From Rhodocyclaceae bacterium (GTDB taxonomy: Bacteria > Pseudomonadota > Gammaproteobacteria > Burkholderiales > Rhodocyclaceae), in assembly GCA_028714035.1 (NCBI GenBank), contig JAQTNA010000032.1:1-53316 (forward strand): 53,316 nt of DNA. Reading direction: 5' to 3'. This document shows positions 18,099 through 26,744 of the stretch, in pieces. The notes beneath the pieces are model-generated. The model had not been told where the DNA came from. It did not search any database and saw only the letters and a list, made by a program, of their open reading frames with translations. A program made the position numbers and the translations under genes. Position 1 is the first letter of the stretch. Every line of letters begins with the position of its first letter.

Positions 18099-19634
18099 AT
18101 GAACGCACCTATTTCAGCCTACCGACGGGATGTCTCTCCTGTGAGAGAAGAGTTCAGCGCCGAAAAGGCGCTGGAGGTGCTTTCCACGCCCTATGGTTCC
18201 TCGCCCATCGAGGATCTGGCGCTACTCAAGGTGCAACTGCCCGTACTCGCCGACGGTTCCGTCAGCAGCACCCAGTACCATCGTCTTCTGGATCTCTTCT
18301 ATACCCGCACCCAGAAACTCTCGGCCGACCTGAAGCCTCGCCTGCGGGACGCCAGCCTGCCGCTGACACGGGAAATACGCAACATCGCGCGGGATCTTTC
18401 CGAAGTGTTCCGGGCGATTGCCGCCGGTTACCGCTGGGTCTTGGCCAACATGGGCCAGGCGCGAGGGGGGGCTGACAACCCCATGCGCAACCCGCGGGTA
18501 CTCATGGGGCGGGCCATGAAATGCCTGGCGGAACAACTCGAGGTTGCCGGCCTCACGGCGGCGCCCCAACCCGGCGGCGTCTGGCATGCGGCCTACCAGC
18601 TCTACCTGGAGGCCTGCCAGGAGAAGATGGAGGAAGGGGCGTCCGCTCCGACGGACACGGAGCAGGTGTTCCGCGAGATGCTGGCCCTGAACACGGCGGC
18701 TCCGGAAAGCCTTTCTTCCCGCGAGGTGTCCCTGGTCGCGGAATACGCCGGACTATTCGCTGCCTCGGTCATCATTTTCGATGCGCCGCCGCCCTCGGAC
18801 CAGGATGTCTCCCTGTACTGGATTGACGTGGGCAACGATCAGGCCCCCTATGCCATGGCGCGGCGCACGCCGCCCTTCGGCATGGACCAGATCCTCTACT
18901 TCTCCTGCGCCCGCCTGTCGGAAGTGGTCGAGGGGCAGTTGCGCGCCCTGGAAAATGGCTTCCAGCCCAAGGATCTGCGTCTGCCGGACTCGGCGGACAC
19001 TGCCGGCTATGTCCCCCTGTTGCGCCGGCTGCTGAAACGCTGGCGCGAGCCGCCCAAGCGCCAGTTCCCGCGCCGCCGCAACAACTACCAGATGCAGCTC
19101 TGCCCCGGTTTCGATGCCTTCTGGCGTCTGCTGGAGCAGCAGGATCAGGGCATTCCGGTCCTGGACGTGGGCATGGTCAGCGACTGGATGGTGGTCAACG
19201 AGAGTCCGGCGGGTTATGCCCTGATGCACACGGCCGGGACGGTGGACAACCTGCAGAACGGCAGCGTCGTCGCCCTGCGCACCAAGGCGGGCCAGCCCTG
19301 GGAGGTGTGCATCGTGCGCTGGATGACCAGCGAGAATCCGGAACACATCGAACTGGGCGTGCAGGTGGTGGCCCATGGTGCCCAGCCGATTCGCGTCGGC
19401 TTCCGGGGTGTCAAGAACGCCAGCCTGCAAGCCGGTCTGCTGCTGGAACCCGTGACGGCCCTGCGCTCGAAACGGGCCATCCTGACCCTGGCTGGCACCT
19501 GCCGGTCGCGCCGCTTCGTCATGATCTCCGGCGCCTCGAAGATCTATGTTGCCCAGGGTGAGGTGCTGTCCCTGGACCTGCAGACCGCCTCGGTCGAGTT
19601 GTTCCAGTTCGAGCCGGACCACAATCCGATCTAA
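18099..19634 (+). CDS. Hypothetical protein with a C-terminal PilZ-like signature
   Basis: 511 soluble residues, not recognised as a named family. The N-terminal two thirds is helical with no clear motif. From about residue 320 the protein carries RQFPR (Arg321, Arg325; RxxxR) and, after an insert of about 40 residues, NESPAG (Asn367, Ser369, Gly372; N/DxSxxG), followed by beta strands (GYALMHT, GSVVALRT, EVCIVRWM, IELGVQVV). That is the order of the c-di-GMP-binding motifs of PilZ domains, so a PilZ or degenerate PilZ domain is a reasonable inference. The gap between the two motifs is longer than usual, which weakens the case. No operon partner. Confidence 0.7.
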   Translation: MNAPISAYRRDVSPVREEFSAEKALEVLSTPYGSSPIEDLALLKVQLPVLADGSVSSTQYHRLLDLFYTRTQKLSADLKPRLRDASLPLTREIRNIARDLSEVFRAIAAGYRWVLANMGQARGGADNPMRNPRVLMGRAMKCLAEQLEVAGLTAAPQPGGVWHAAYQLYLEACQEKMEEGASAPTDTEQVFREMLALNTAAPESLSSREVSLVAEYAGLFAASVIIFDAPPPSDQDVSLYWIDVGNDQAPYAMARRTPPFGMDQILYFSCARLSEVVEGQLRALENGFQPKDLRLPDSADTAGYVPLLRRLLKRWREPPKRQFPRRRNNYQMQLCPGFDAFWRLLEQQDQGIPVLDVGMVSDWMVVNESPAGYALMHTAGTVDNLQNGSVVALRTKAGQPWEVCIVRWMTSENPEHIELGVQVVAHGAQPIRVGFRGVKNASLQAGLLLEPVTALRSKRAILTLAGTCRSRRFVMISGASKIYVAQGEVLSLDLQTASVELFQFEPDHNPI

Positions 19635-19636
19635 CG

Positions 19637-19738
19637 GCAGGGGCTAGAGGCTAGCAGCTTAGAGGCGCTAGCAAGACGTGCGCGCCGCAGGCGCGGTAGC
19701 ATCACCCTAGCCCCTAGCCCCTAGCCCCTAGCCCCTGC
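19637..19738. repeat. CCCTAGC-heptamer inverted-repeat element, copy 1
   Basis: Starts GCAGGGGCTAG and ends with four exact CCCTAGC units (19705-19732) then CCCTGC, so the termini are inverted complements (CTAGCCCCTGC). A central GCGCGCC-GCA-GGCGCG palindrome lies at about 19682-19697. Relatives are at 33652-33755 and 36383-36514. The heptamer array contains the yihY-type stop codon. Confidence 0.75.
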
Positions 19739-20572
19739 TTCTGCCTCATCCCCCAGTACCGCCGTGAATAATGCACCCAGGAGGACCACCGTCCAGGACA
19801 GGTGCAGCCAGATCAGGAAGATGGGCAGGGCGGCGAAGGCGCCGTAGACCAGGCGGAAGGTGGGGATGGCGGCGACGAAGACGCCGAAGAGTCCCTGCAT
19901 CAGGGCGAACAGGAGTCCCGCCGCGACGCCTCCCGCCAGGGCATGACGGGGCGCCACCTTGCAGTTGGGCACCACGCCATAGAGCAGGGCGAGCAACAGC
20001 GTCTGGAACAGCACGGGCAGGATCTGGAACAAGGCATGGCGCAGCCAGGCGGGCTCGTTGACCAGGCCCAGGGAGGCGCTGATGAAGTAACTCACCGCCG
20101 CCATGGCCACGGCCGCGAGGAGGGGGCCGAAGACCAGGGCGGCTCCGTACAAGGCGAGGCGCTTGCTCAGGGGGCGGCGTTTCTCCACGCGCCAGATGGC
20201 GTTGAAGGCATGGTCTATGGTGAGCATGGTCATGAGCGCGGTGGCGAACACGCCGAGGCCCCCCAGGACGGTCAGGCGGTGGGTCTTCTCGGAGAATTGC
20301 AGCGCATAGGTGCCGATGATGCGTCCGGCCTTCTCCGGCAGCAGGTTGTGCAGCAGGAAATCCCGCAGGGCGTCCTCCGCCAGGGAAAACTGGGGCAGCC
20401 GGGTGAGGATGGCCAGCGCCACGGTGATGAGCGGCACCAGGGACAAGAGCGTGGTGAAGGACAGGCTGGAGGCCACCTGACCGCAGCGATCCTCGTCATA
20501 ACGCCTGGCAATGGCCGTCAGCAGTTGCCGCAGGAAATCCACCGGGTGCCGAAGGGGGGGCGGAAGAAACAT
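19721..20572 (-). CDS. YihY-family inner-membrane protein
   Basis: 283 residues with six or so transmembrane helices and the family segments QVASSLSFTTLLSLVPLITV near the N-terminus and FLIWLHLSWTVVLLGALFTAVLG near the C-terminus. YihY was once named RNase BN by mistake; the role in the membrane is unknown. The last codons and stop (GGG GCT AGG GGC TAG on the minus strand) lie inside a repeat array, so the C-terminal residues AGARG come from the repeat. Divergent from the DUF2069 gene. Confidence 0.9.
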   Translation of the reverse strand: MFLPPPLRHPVDFLRQLLTAIARRYDEDRCGQVASSLSFTTLLSLVPLITVALAILTRLPQFSLAEDALRDFLLHNLLPEKAGRIIGTYALQFSEKTHRLTVLGGLGVFATALMTMLTIDHAFNAIWRVEKRRPLSKRLALYGAALVFGPLLAAVAMAAVSYFISASLGLVNEPAWLRHALFQILPVLFQTLLLALLYGVVPNCKVAPRHALAGGVAAGLLFALMQGLFGVFVAAIPTFRLVYGAFAALPIFLIWLHLSWTVVLLGALFTAVLGDEAEAGARG

Positions 20573-20602
20573 CGTCGGGGCGGGACGCCGGGGTGACCTA
20601 TA

Positions 20603-21004
20603 ATGCCGGCGATTTTACCCCACTCCCACCGCACGACTCTCAAACCCTTGAATCCCCGTCTCCTCAACCTCGGCGCCAGTGTCAGCCTCGTCGCGCTCAT
20701 CGTTCTCTGTGTCGCCTGGGAGGCGTGGCTGGCGCCCCTGCGGCCGGGCGGCTCCACCCTGGTGCTGAAGGTCTTGCCGCTGATGGCGGCCCTGTTCGGC
20801 ATCCTGCGCGGCAAACGGTATACGCATCAGTGGAGCACGCTCCTGTCCCTTCTTTACCTGGCCGAGGGCCTGGTGCGGGCGACCTCCGGACGCGGCCCCT
20901 CGCTGCCCCTGGCCTGGGCGGAAGTGGCCCTGTCCTCGGCCTTCTTCCTGGCCTGCATGCTCTACGCCCGGGCCACGCGGCCGTCGTTACAGAAAGGCTC
21001 GTAG
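20603..21004 (+). CDS. DUF2069 family small membrane protein
   Basis: Up to 133 residues with four predicted helices (VSLVALIVLCVAWEAWL; LVLKVLPLMAALFGIL; STLLSLLYLAEGLV; EVALSSAFFLACMLY), matching the small YihY-neighbour family DUF2069. Function unknown. ATG 20603 lies within a perfect TATAAT (20599-20604). If that hexamer is a real -10 box the true start must be downstream, for example TTG 20648. The stop TAG (21002-21004) is contained in a GTAG repeat head. Confidence 0.75.
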   Translation: MPAILPHSHRTTLKPLNPRLLNLGASVSLVALIVLCVAWEAWLAPLRPGGSTLVLKVLPLMAALFGILRGKRYTHQWSTLLSLLYLAEGLVRATSGRGPSLPLAWAEVALSSAFFLACMLYARATRPSLQKGS

Positions 21005-21008
21005 GCGG

Positions 21009-21039
21009 GTAGGTCGGGTTAGCGCAGCCTAACCCGACA
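21009..21039 (+). repeat. REP element
   Basis: GTAGGTCGGGTTAGCGCAG with complementary CTAACCCGACA. It is preceded by a second partial head, GTAGGCGG, at 21001, which supplies the stop of the DUF2069 gene. Confidence 0.75.
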
Positions 21040-21045
21040 TTGGGC

Positions 21046-21633
21046 TTACCCCGCCTCGCGGGAATTGTAGATGTGCCCGCCGGATTCGGCGTACCGGGCG
21101 AGGACGGCGGCGGCCTCCTGGCGGCCCGTGCCGCAGACCACCTCTATCCCCCGGCTGCGCAAGGTCTCCTGCCAGTGCGGAAGTTTCGGGCCTTCATCGA
21201 AGCCTATGCTCCGCACGTCCGCATCCTCCGCCGCGCAGACCACGCGGCGCACGCCGGACCAGAAGATCGCGCCGAAACACATGGCGCAGGGCTCGGAGCT
21301 CGCCACCAGTTCATGCTGGGCCAGGCCCTTCTTGCCCAGGTCGTAGGTTCCCAGCCGTCTCTGCGCCAGGGCGAAGGCGACCATCTCCGCGTGCAGCATG
21401 GACAGGCCCTGGGGGGTGACCAGATTCACACCCAGCGAAACCAGCTTGCCCGTGTCCTTCTGGAAGATCGCCGCGGCAAACGGCCCGCCGGTCTTCTCCT
21501 CCGCGTTGCGCCTCGATGCGGCGATGACGAAGGCCATGCGCGCGGCCGGGTTCTCCACGACCGAATACTCCCGGGCGAATTCCTCGATCCAGGAGGGCAG
21601 GAAGAACTGTACGGAAGACGGTTGGCGGAACAT
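21046..21633 (-). CDS. Cytidine/deoxycytidylate-type nucleoside deaminase
   Basis: 195 residues with the zinc-dependent deaminase signature: HAE at 81-83 (ligand His81, proton-shuttle Glu83) and SEPCAMC with Cys116 and Cys119. The C-terminal FDEGPKLPHW and GHIYNSREAG segments resemble guanine-deaminase-like and TadA-related proteins rather than CDA. Probable purine or pyrimidine salvage; substrate undetermined. ATG 21631-21633 was chosen because the upstream frame to 22107 overlaps the kinase gene. It is followed closely by REP 21009-21039. Confidence 0.85.
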   Translation of the reverse strand: MFRQPSSVQFFLPSWIEEFAREYSVVENPAARMAFVIAASRRNAEEKTGGPFAAAIFQKDTGKLVSLGVNLVTPQGLSMLHAEMVAFALAQRRLGTYDLGKKGLAQHELVASSEPCAMCFGAIFWSGVRRVVCAAEDADVRSIGFDEGPKLPHWQETLRSRGIEVVCGTGRQEAAAVLARYAESGGHIYNSREAG

Positions 21634-21737
21634 GGGGCAATGGTACAGGGGCGAGGGGCCGGGGGCTAGCGGAAAAATCATTTTGCATCGCCCGGATGCC
21701 GGACGGACACGCCATGCCCGGCCCGGTGCGCACCCGT

Positions 21738-24700
21738 TCAGCTCCGGGGATGTTCGAGCCACTTCAGCAAGGTGGCAAACAGGTCTTCGGGTTCGACCGG
21801 CTTGGCGATGAAATCGTTCATCCCTGCGGCAAGGCACTTTGCCCGGTCTTCGGCGAAAGCGTTGGCGGTCATGGCCAGGATGGGAACGCTCTCCCGGCCG
21901 GGGATGCGGCGGATGGCCCACGTGGCGTCCAGGCCGTCCATGGCGGGCATCTGCATGTCCATCAGGATCGCCGCGTAGTCCTTCTGTTGCGCCATCTTCA
22001 GGGCCTGCAACCCGTCCGGGGCGATATCCACCTGTAGTCCCACATCCTGCAGGAACATCAACCCGACTTCCTGGTTGATGGGCTCGTCTTCCGCGTACAG
22101 CACGCACTTGCCGCGATGCTTGCTGCGCAGGATGTCTTCAGGGCTTTCCGGACGCTCATTTTCGGCAGGCCGCGCCGATTCCCGTCCTTTGCCCAGCCGG
22201 GCCGTGAACCAGAAGCTGCTGCCTTCGCCGGGAACGCTGTCCACGCCGACTTTTCCGCCCATCAGCATGGCGATACGGCGGTTGATGGCCAGGCCCAGCC
22301 CCGTGCCGCCATATTTCCGGGTCGTGGAATTGTCGGCCTGCTCGAAGACTTCAAACAGGCGAGCCTGCTGCGCCGAGGTCATGCCGATGCCCGTGTCGCT
22401 GACTTCGAAGCGCAGGAAGTAGTCGTGTTCCGTCTCTTCCAGAATGCTTCCCCTGAGGCTGATGCTCCCCTGTTCGGTGAATTTGAGGGCGTTGCCCAGG
22501 TAATTGACCAGAACCTGGGACAGCCGGGTCGGATCGCCGCGCAGCGCCTGCGGCATGCCGGACAGCTTCACCTTCAGAGTCAGGCCCTTGGCGCTCACCG
22601 CATCGCCAATCACCGCCACGGCGGCGCGCACCGCATCGGCCAGCATGAAATCCTTCTGTTCCAGCGCAAGTTTGCCCGCCTCGATCTTGGAGAGATCGAG
22701 GATGTCGTTGATGATGCCCAGCAGGTGCTTGCCCGAGGAAGCGATCTTGTCGAGTTGCTCGGTCTGCTGCGGGGTGAGCCTGCTCCGACGCAGGAGATGG
22801 GCCATGCCCAGGATGCCGTTCATGGGCGTCCTGATCTCGTGGCTCATGTTGGCCAGGAACGCGCTCTTGGCCCGGTTGGCCGACTCGGCGGCCTCCTTGG
22901 CCTGCGCCAGTTCCTGCGTGCGCGTTTTCACCAGATCTTCCAGGTGATTGCGGTGCCGATCCAGTTCGTCGGCGGTGCGCCGCTTCTCCGTGATGTCCTC
23001 CTTCACGGCCAGGTAGTGCGTGATGCAGCCATCCGCTTGGCGTATCGGGGTGATGTTGGCGAATTCGATGTATTCGCTGCCGTCCTTGCGCCGGTTGTAT
23101 AGCTCTCCCTGCCACGCCTTGCTGTTCTTCAGCGCGTCCCATAGGGCGGCATGGTTCTCCGGCGGTGTCTTGCCGGAATGCAGCATGCGCAGATTCTGCC
23201 CCATCACCTCCTCGCGACTGTAGCCGGTGCTGGTCACGAAGGCCTCGTTGACGTATTCGATCCTGGCGTTCAGATCGGTGATGACCACCGTTTCGACCGC
23301 CTGTTCGACGGCGAGGGAAAGCTTGCGCAGTTGCTCGTCGGCTTGCCTGCGGGCGGTGAGATCTCGGAAGGCGCCATAATAATTTCCGTCCGGCAGACGC
23401 ATGGAGTTCATTTCCACGAAGACCAGGCTGCCATCCTTGCGCAGGCGGTAGAACTCGACACGCAGGGTGCCCTCGGTCTGGAGCTTCTGGAATAGCGCGT
23501 CCGTTGTCGTCAAATCCTCCCTCGGGGTGGTCTCCGGGAGGCCGATTCCAAGCAGTTCGTCCACGCTGTAGCCATACAGCCGTGCGGCTTCCGCATTGGC
23601 GTAGATGAACCGGCCTTGCGGATTCGTCACCAGAATGGCATCCGCCGCACCCTCCAGGATGGTGCGGTAGCGCGCCTCGCTTTCCTGCAATTCCCGGGTA
23701 CGCTCCACCACCAGGGATTCGGCGTGGGCCTTCTGTCCCGTGCCCAGGAGCAACAGTGCGCCCAGCAGGCCCGTGCCGAGCAGTCCCGCCGCCAGCACTC
23801 CCCAGCTTTGCCAACTGCGATGGCTGGAGATATAGGCGGGGGTGGGCTTCGTCTCCAGGCGCAAGGTCCGTGTGCCGAGAGTGAGCGTCACTTCGGCCGG
23901 CGCCGCCCCCGTGCCTCGCTGGAAGCTGTCATAGAGTATCCGGCCGGAGGAAACGTCGGTCAGGCGGGTGTGAAGCTGGGCATTCGCGAAGGGAAGCAGC
24001 CTGTCCATGAAATCGCCCATGCGCAGTACCGCCAGGACCACATCCCCTCGGCGAGCCCCCTCCCGTATGGGCGTGATCAACAGCATGCCGGCCTGTTCCT
24101 GATTTTCCTGCACCAGTCGCAGCGGCGCCGTGGCGACGGCCGTGCCGCTGGCGATGGCCTGGAACAGCGCCGCGCTGCGTTCCGGCGAGGAGGCCAGGTC
24201 AAAGCCGATGGCGGCCTCATTGCGCACCGTGGGCGCGACATAGGTTACCGGATAGTAGAGCTCGCGAACACCCGCGCGCAGCGGCTTTCCCTCACCATTT
24301 CGCTCGCGAATCTCGAACCCCGGCTGGGAAAGGCCCTGCTCATGTTCAAAGGCGACGCGATCCTTCGCCAAGACCCGCGGTGCCCATTCGATGGCCTGGA
24401 TCATGGGATAGCGTTTCAAGGCGGAAACCAGGAAACGCTGAAACTCCTCACGCCCCACCTTGCCTTCAGGATCATGGGCCAGCAATCCCCCGACCTGATC
24501 GAGCAAGGATTCCTGTTCCTCGAAGCGGGAATGAATTTCGTCGGCAAGCTGTCGCGTCAGAAGCCGGTACTCCGTCAGCGCATCCTCGCTCTCCCAGTGG
24601 CTGATCACGATGAATCCGGCGATCATCAGCATGAAAGCCGCCAGCATCGGTATGGCCACGGTCCATATGCGGCCGCGCCAAAGCGGGCGTGGCTCGGCGA

Positions 24701-25265
24701 AGACCACCAGAGCCAGCGGCAACATCACGAAGACGCCCGTGGTATCCCCCAGCCACCAGGAAAGCCAGCTCGCCCCTGCCGCGGACGGGGGAATCATGCC
24801 CAACAACATCAATCCGCCCACGGAAATCGTCGCGCTGGTCAGGCAGGTCAATGGAGCAAGCACGGCAACGGCAATCAGGCTCGGACCGTTGTCGAGCTTG
24901 ATGGGATACCCGAGACGGCGCTCGAGCATCGAGCCTCCGATTCCTGCCTGAAGCGTGGAGGCGACGGCTATCACCAAGGCCGAGGAGAGAACCAGCGAAT
25001 CGAAGTGCTGTCCCGCATCGTAGCCAACCCAGAGATTGAGCGACAGGGAGCCAAAAAAGGTCCAGGGCAGGGTGGCGCGGCCCCCGGTCAAGGCGGCCGC
25101 AATGGCTATTCCTGCGGGCGGAAAGATGGCCGAGGCATAACCTGGCGGGAGGGCCAGCATGAGGCCCAGCTTGCCGCAAATGATATAGGCGGCAGCCAGC
25201 AGCACTCCGAAGGCAGCCTTTGGAGCAGGCGCGGATCCGGTCGTGACGTGCCTTGTTGCATCCAT
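21738..25265 (-). CDS. Hybrid sensor histidine kinase (MASE1, CHASE, PAS-PAS, REC)
   Basis: 1175 residues. Order: a MASE1-type membrane sensor of eight or so helices (about 18-215, with [18 protein letters not shown]); a periplasmic CHASE domain (about 245-475, with [10 protein letters not shown] and [14 protein letters not shown]); a helix at 488-508; two PAS domains (about 525-640 and 650-760); HisKA with His809 ([16 protein letters not shown]); HATPase with NYLGNALKF and GTGLGLAI; and a receiver with Asp1103 ([14 protein letters not shown]). CHASE domains bind small extracellular ligands. No adjacent response regulator. The PAS2-HK-REC half is paralogous to the kinase at 12843-15650. Confidence 0.93.
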   Translation of the reverse strand: MDATRHVTTGSAPAPKAAFGVLLAAAYIICGKLGLMLALPPGYASAIFPPAGIAIAAALTGGRATLPWTFFGSLSLNLWVGYDAGQHFDSLVLSSALVIAVASTLQAGIGGSMLERRLGYPIKLDNGPSLIAVAVLAPLTCLTSATISVGGLMLLGMIPPSAAGASWLSWWLGDTTGVFVMLPLALVVFAEPRPLWRGRIWTVAIPMLAAFMLMIAGFIVISHWESEDALTEYRLLTRQLADEIHSRFEEQESLLDQVGGLLAHDPEGKVGREEFQRFLVSALKRYPMIQAIEWAPRVLAKDRVAFEHEQGLSQPGFEIRERNGEGKPLRAGVRELYYPVTYVAPTVRNEAAIGFDLASSPERSAALFQAIASGTAVATAPLRLVQENQEQAGMLLITPIREGARRGDVVLAVLRMGDFMDRLLPFANAQLHTRLTDVSSGRILYDSFQRGTGAAPAEVTLTLGTRTLRLETKPTPAYISSHRSWQSWGVLAAGLLGTGLLGALLLLGTGQKAHAESLVVERTRELQESEARYRTILEGAADAILVTNPQGRFIYANAEAARLYGYSVDELLGIGLPETTPREDLTTTDALFQKLQTEGTLRVEFYRLRKDGSLVFVEMNSMRLPDGNYYGAFRDLTARRQADEQLRKLSLAVEQAVETVVITDLNARIEYVNEAFVTSTGYSREEVMGQNLRMLHSGKTPPENHAALWDALKNSKAWQGELYNRRKDGSEYIEFANITPIRQADGCITHYLAVKEDITEKRRTADELDRHRNHLEDLVKTRTQELAQAKEAAESANRAKSAFLANMSHEIRTPMNGILGMAHLLRRSRLTPQQTEQLDKIASSGKHLLGIINDILDLSKIEAGKLALEQKDFMLADAVRAAVAVIGDAVSAKGLTLKVKLSGMPQALRGDPTRLSQVLVNYLGNALKFTEQGSISLRGSILEETEHDYFLRFEVSDTGIGMTSAQQARLFEVFEQADNSTTRKYGGTGLGLAINRRIAMLMGGKVGVDSVPGEGSSFWFTARLGKGRESARPAENERPESPEDILRSKHRGKCVLYAEDEPINQEVGLMFLQDVGLQVDIAPDGLQALKMAQQKDYAAILMDMQMPAMDGLDATWAIRRIPGRESVPILAMTANAFAEDRAKCLAAGMNDFIAKPVEPEDLFATLLKWLEHPRS

Positions 25266-25747
25266 GAGTTGCGGTTTGCTCGGTTAAATCCCACCGTGTG
25301 CCGGTCGGTGTGCAAACGGGCAAGGCAGGAGGCGCGGCGCTGCCCCCGCTTGCTCTCCTCGTCGCGGGGGCTATCGTACAAGCTATTGAGACCGTGAGCG
25401 ACTGGAAAGTTCTGCATTCCGAGTACTAAGGCCGGCATTTTTACACGGAACGCCGGACCGGCGTCCTCCCGGCAGAGGGCTTTCCCCGGAGAGCCTGGAC
25501 TGAGAGGAATACCTTGCGCCTGGCTGTCGGAATATTTTACAGGCCAGGCGGGGGCTTTTTCGCCAACGCTTCGTGCGGCCCTTCCGGGGAATGACCCCGT
25601 AGGCGGCCAGAAGGCCCCTTGTCATTTCAGGCGTGCAGTGCACAAAAGCCCTGCCGCAACAAGGGCCAATGGGCGTGGCCTGGTGCGCGCGGTCTATGTC
25701 GCATGGAAATTTCCTATACATTACATGGACATGGCCGAAAATCCGAT
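25266..25747. other. Long intergenic region between kinase and PEP-CTERM genes
   Basis: No credible ORF. It holds a CGCCGGACCGGCG palindrome (25451-25463) and a hairpin GCCTGGC (25518-25524) / GCCAGGC (25543-25549) followed by GGGGGCTTTTT, which would be a weak plus-strand terminator with a large loop. I see no known riboswitch consensus on either strand. Confidence 0.4.
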
Positions 25748-25761
25748 TTGACGCAGGTCAA
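25748..25761. promoter_or_regulatory. FNR/CRP-type palindrome
   Basis: TTGACGCAGGTCAA is a perfect TTGAC-N4-GTCAA inverted repeat, one base per half away from the FNR consensus TTGAT-N4-ATCAA. It lies in an AT-richer stretch about 70-80 bases upstream of a sigma-54-like element. Anaerobic or redox control of the PEP-CTERM gene is inferred. Confidence 0.5.
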
Positions 25762-25829
25762 GTCGAATTTCATTACACTCCGCCACCGGGCATCGGTGGT
25801 GTATTCCTAACCCATTGAAAAATATGGTC

Positions 25830-25845
25830 TGGCACTGATAATGCC
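25830..25845 (+). promoter_or_regulatory. Candidate sigma-54 promoter (-24/-12)
   Basis: TGGCAC-TGATA-ATGCC has the GG-N10-GC spacing of RpoN promoters, with a perfect -24 TGGCAC and an imperfect -12. PEP-CTERM genes are often under the PrsK/PrsR-RpoN circuit, which supports the call. The leader before the next gene would be about 170 bases. Confidence 0.5.
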
Positions 25846-26025
25846 AAGTGCACCGCATCTGCCGGGGTTCCATGGCGAAGGCAACTGGTCACGGGTTCCG
25901 GCGGTGAGTATATCCGTGAGGATAATGGTACGCGTAGTCAACTATCGGGCACCGTGCGCCGTCCACGGCGTGGAAAGCCTCGAATTTGGTGAGGCGGTAG
26001 TGGTGCCGAAAACAGGAAGGCCACC

Positions 26026-26640
26026 ATGAAAAAGCTATCCTTGTGCGCACTCGGGCTGGTTTCTGCCGCGAGTCTGCTGCCTGGCCAGGCGCTGGCCACA
26101 TATGTAGAACTTCTGCCGACTTTCGATCAGGTCTACCTGCATGACCATTGGCCCGGTGGGTCATGGAACCGCTGGGACACGAACCCGAATCCCAATATTA
26201 CCTACTATTCGTACTACTATGACCCGGGGTTCGGCTCGAGCGCCAGCGTGTACAACACCTCTCTGAGTTTCGACCTGGGCGCGATCACGCCGGGCAGGGT
26301 GCTTTCCGCCCGGTTGTATCTCGATCTGCTGAGCGCCAGCGGCGACGGCGCGGCAGGGGTGAATATCAGTGGCCTGGACAATCTGCTGACGCATACGCTA
26401 GGCTGGACGACCGTGGATGTGACCAGCCTGCTTCCCGTTGCCGGCGGCACGCTGAACCTAAGCACCGCCGTCACCGACCCGAATCATGGCGGGGTGAGCG
26501 TCTCGTTCGGCAGCCCGGCGGGTGGACTGAGCCCCTACCTCCGGGTGGATTTCGTCCCTGAACCGGCCACGAGCTGGCTGTTGGTCATCGCCAGCATCAG
26601 CCTGATGACGCTCGGCAGGAAGACGCGGGCCATCGCCTGA
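26026..26640 (+). CDS. PEP-CTERM sorting-domain surface protein
   Basis: 204 residues. An N-terminal signal peptide (MKKLSLCALGLVSAASLLPGQ, then ALA) is followed by a secreted Ser/Gly/Tyr-rich domain and a C-terminal sorting signal: VPEPATSWLLV, a hydrophobic helix and the basic tail GRKTR. Such proteins are recognised by exosortase and linked to the cell surface or exopolysaccharide matrix. An AGGAAGGCC site precedes ATG 26026. No exosortase or polysaccharide genes lie in the window, as is usual for scattered PEP-CTERM genes. Base composition is slightly less GC-rich than its neighbours. Specific role unknown. Confidence 0.9.
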   Translation: MKKLSLCALGLVSAASLLPGQALATYVELLPTFDQVYLHDHWPGGSWNRWDTNPNPNITYYSYYYDPGFGSSASVYNTSLSFDLGAITPGRVLSARLYLDLLSASGDGAAGVNISGLDNLLTHTLGWTTVDVTSLLPVAGGTLNLSTAVTDPNHGGVSVSFGSPAGGLSPYLRVDFVPEPATSWLLVIASISLMTLGRKTRAIA

Positions 26641-26694
26641 TTTTCCCGCGAAGTTGGCAGTTGCCAGCGTGTTGACGTCCGCCTTCATCATGGG

Positions 26695-26719
26695 AAACCC
26701 CCGGCTCGGCCGGGGGTTT
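26695..26719. terminator. Bidirectional terminator
   Basis: AAACCCCCGGC pairs with GCCGGGGGTTT around a two-base loop, between the convergent PEP-CTERM gene and leuA. Confidence 0.85.
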
Positions 26720-26744
26720 AACCGCTAGGGCTGGCTCCCTGGGT

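Noticed and set aside
21646-21672. Partial resemblance to the heptamer element (GGGGCGAGGGGCCGGGGGCTAG)
   Set aside because: Only a short stretch around GGGGGCTAG matches, with no palindrome or heptamer array.
23616-25397. 593-residue plus-strand frame opposite the MASE1/CHASE kinase
   Set aside because: Antisense shadow with Arg/Gln/His-rich composition.
25430-25560. Possible TPP or c-di-GMP riboswitch (CTGAGAGGAATACC and GC-rich stems)
   Set aside because: Key consensus blocks of both aptamers are missing on either strand.
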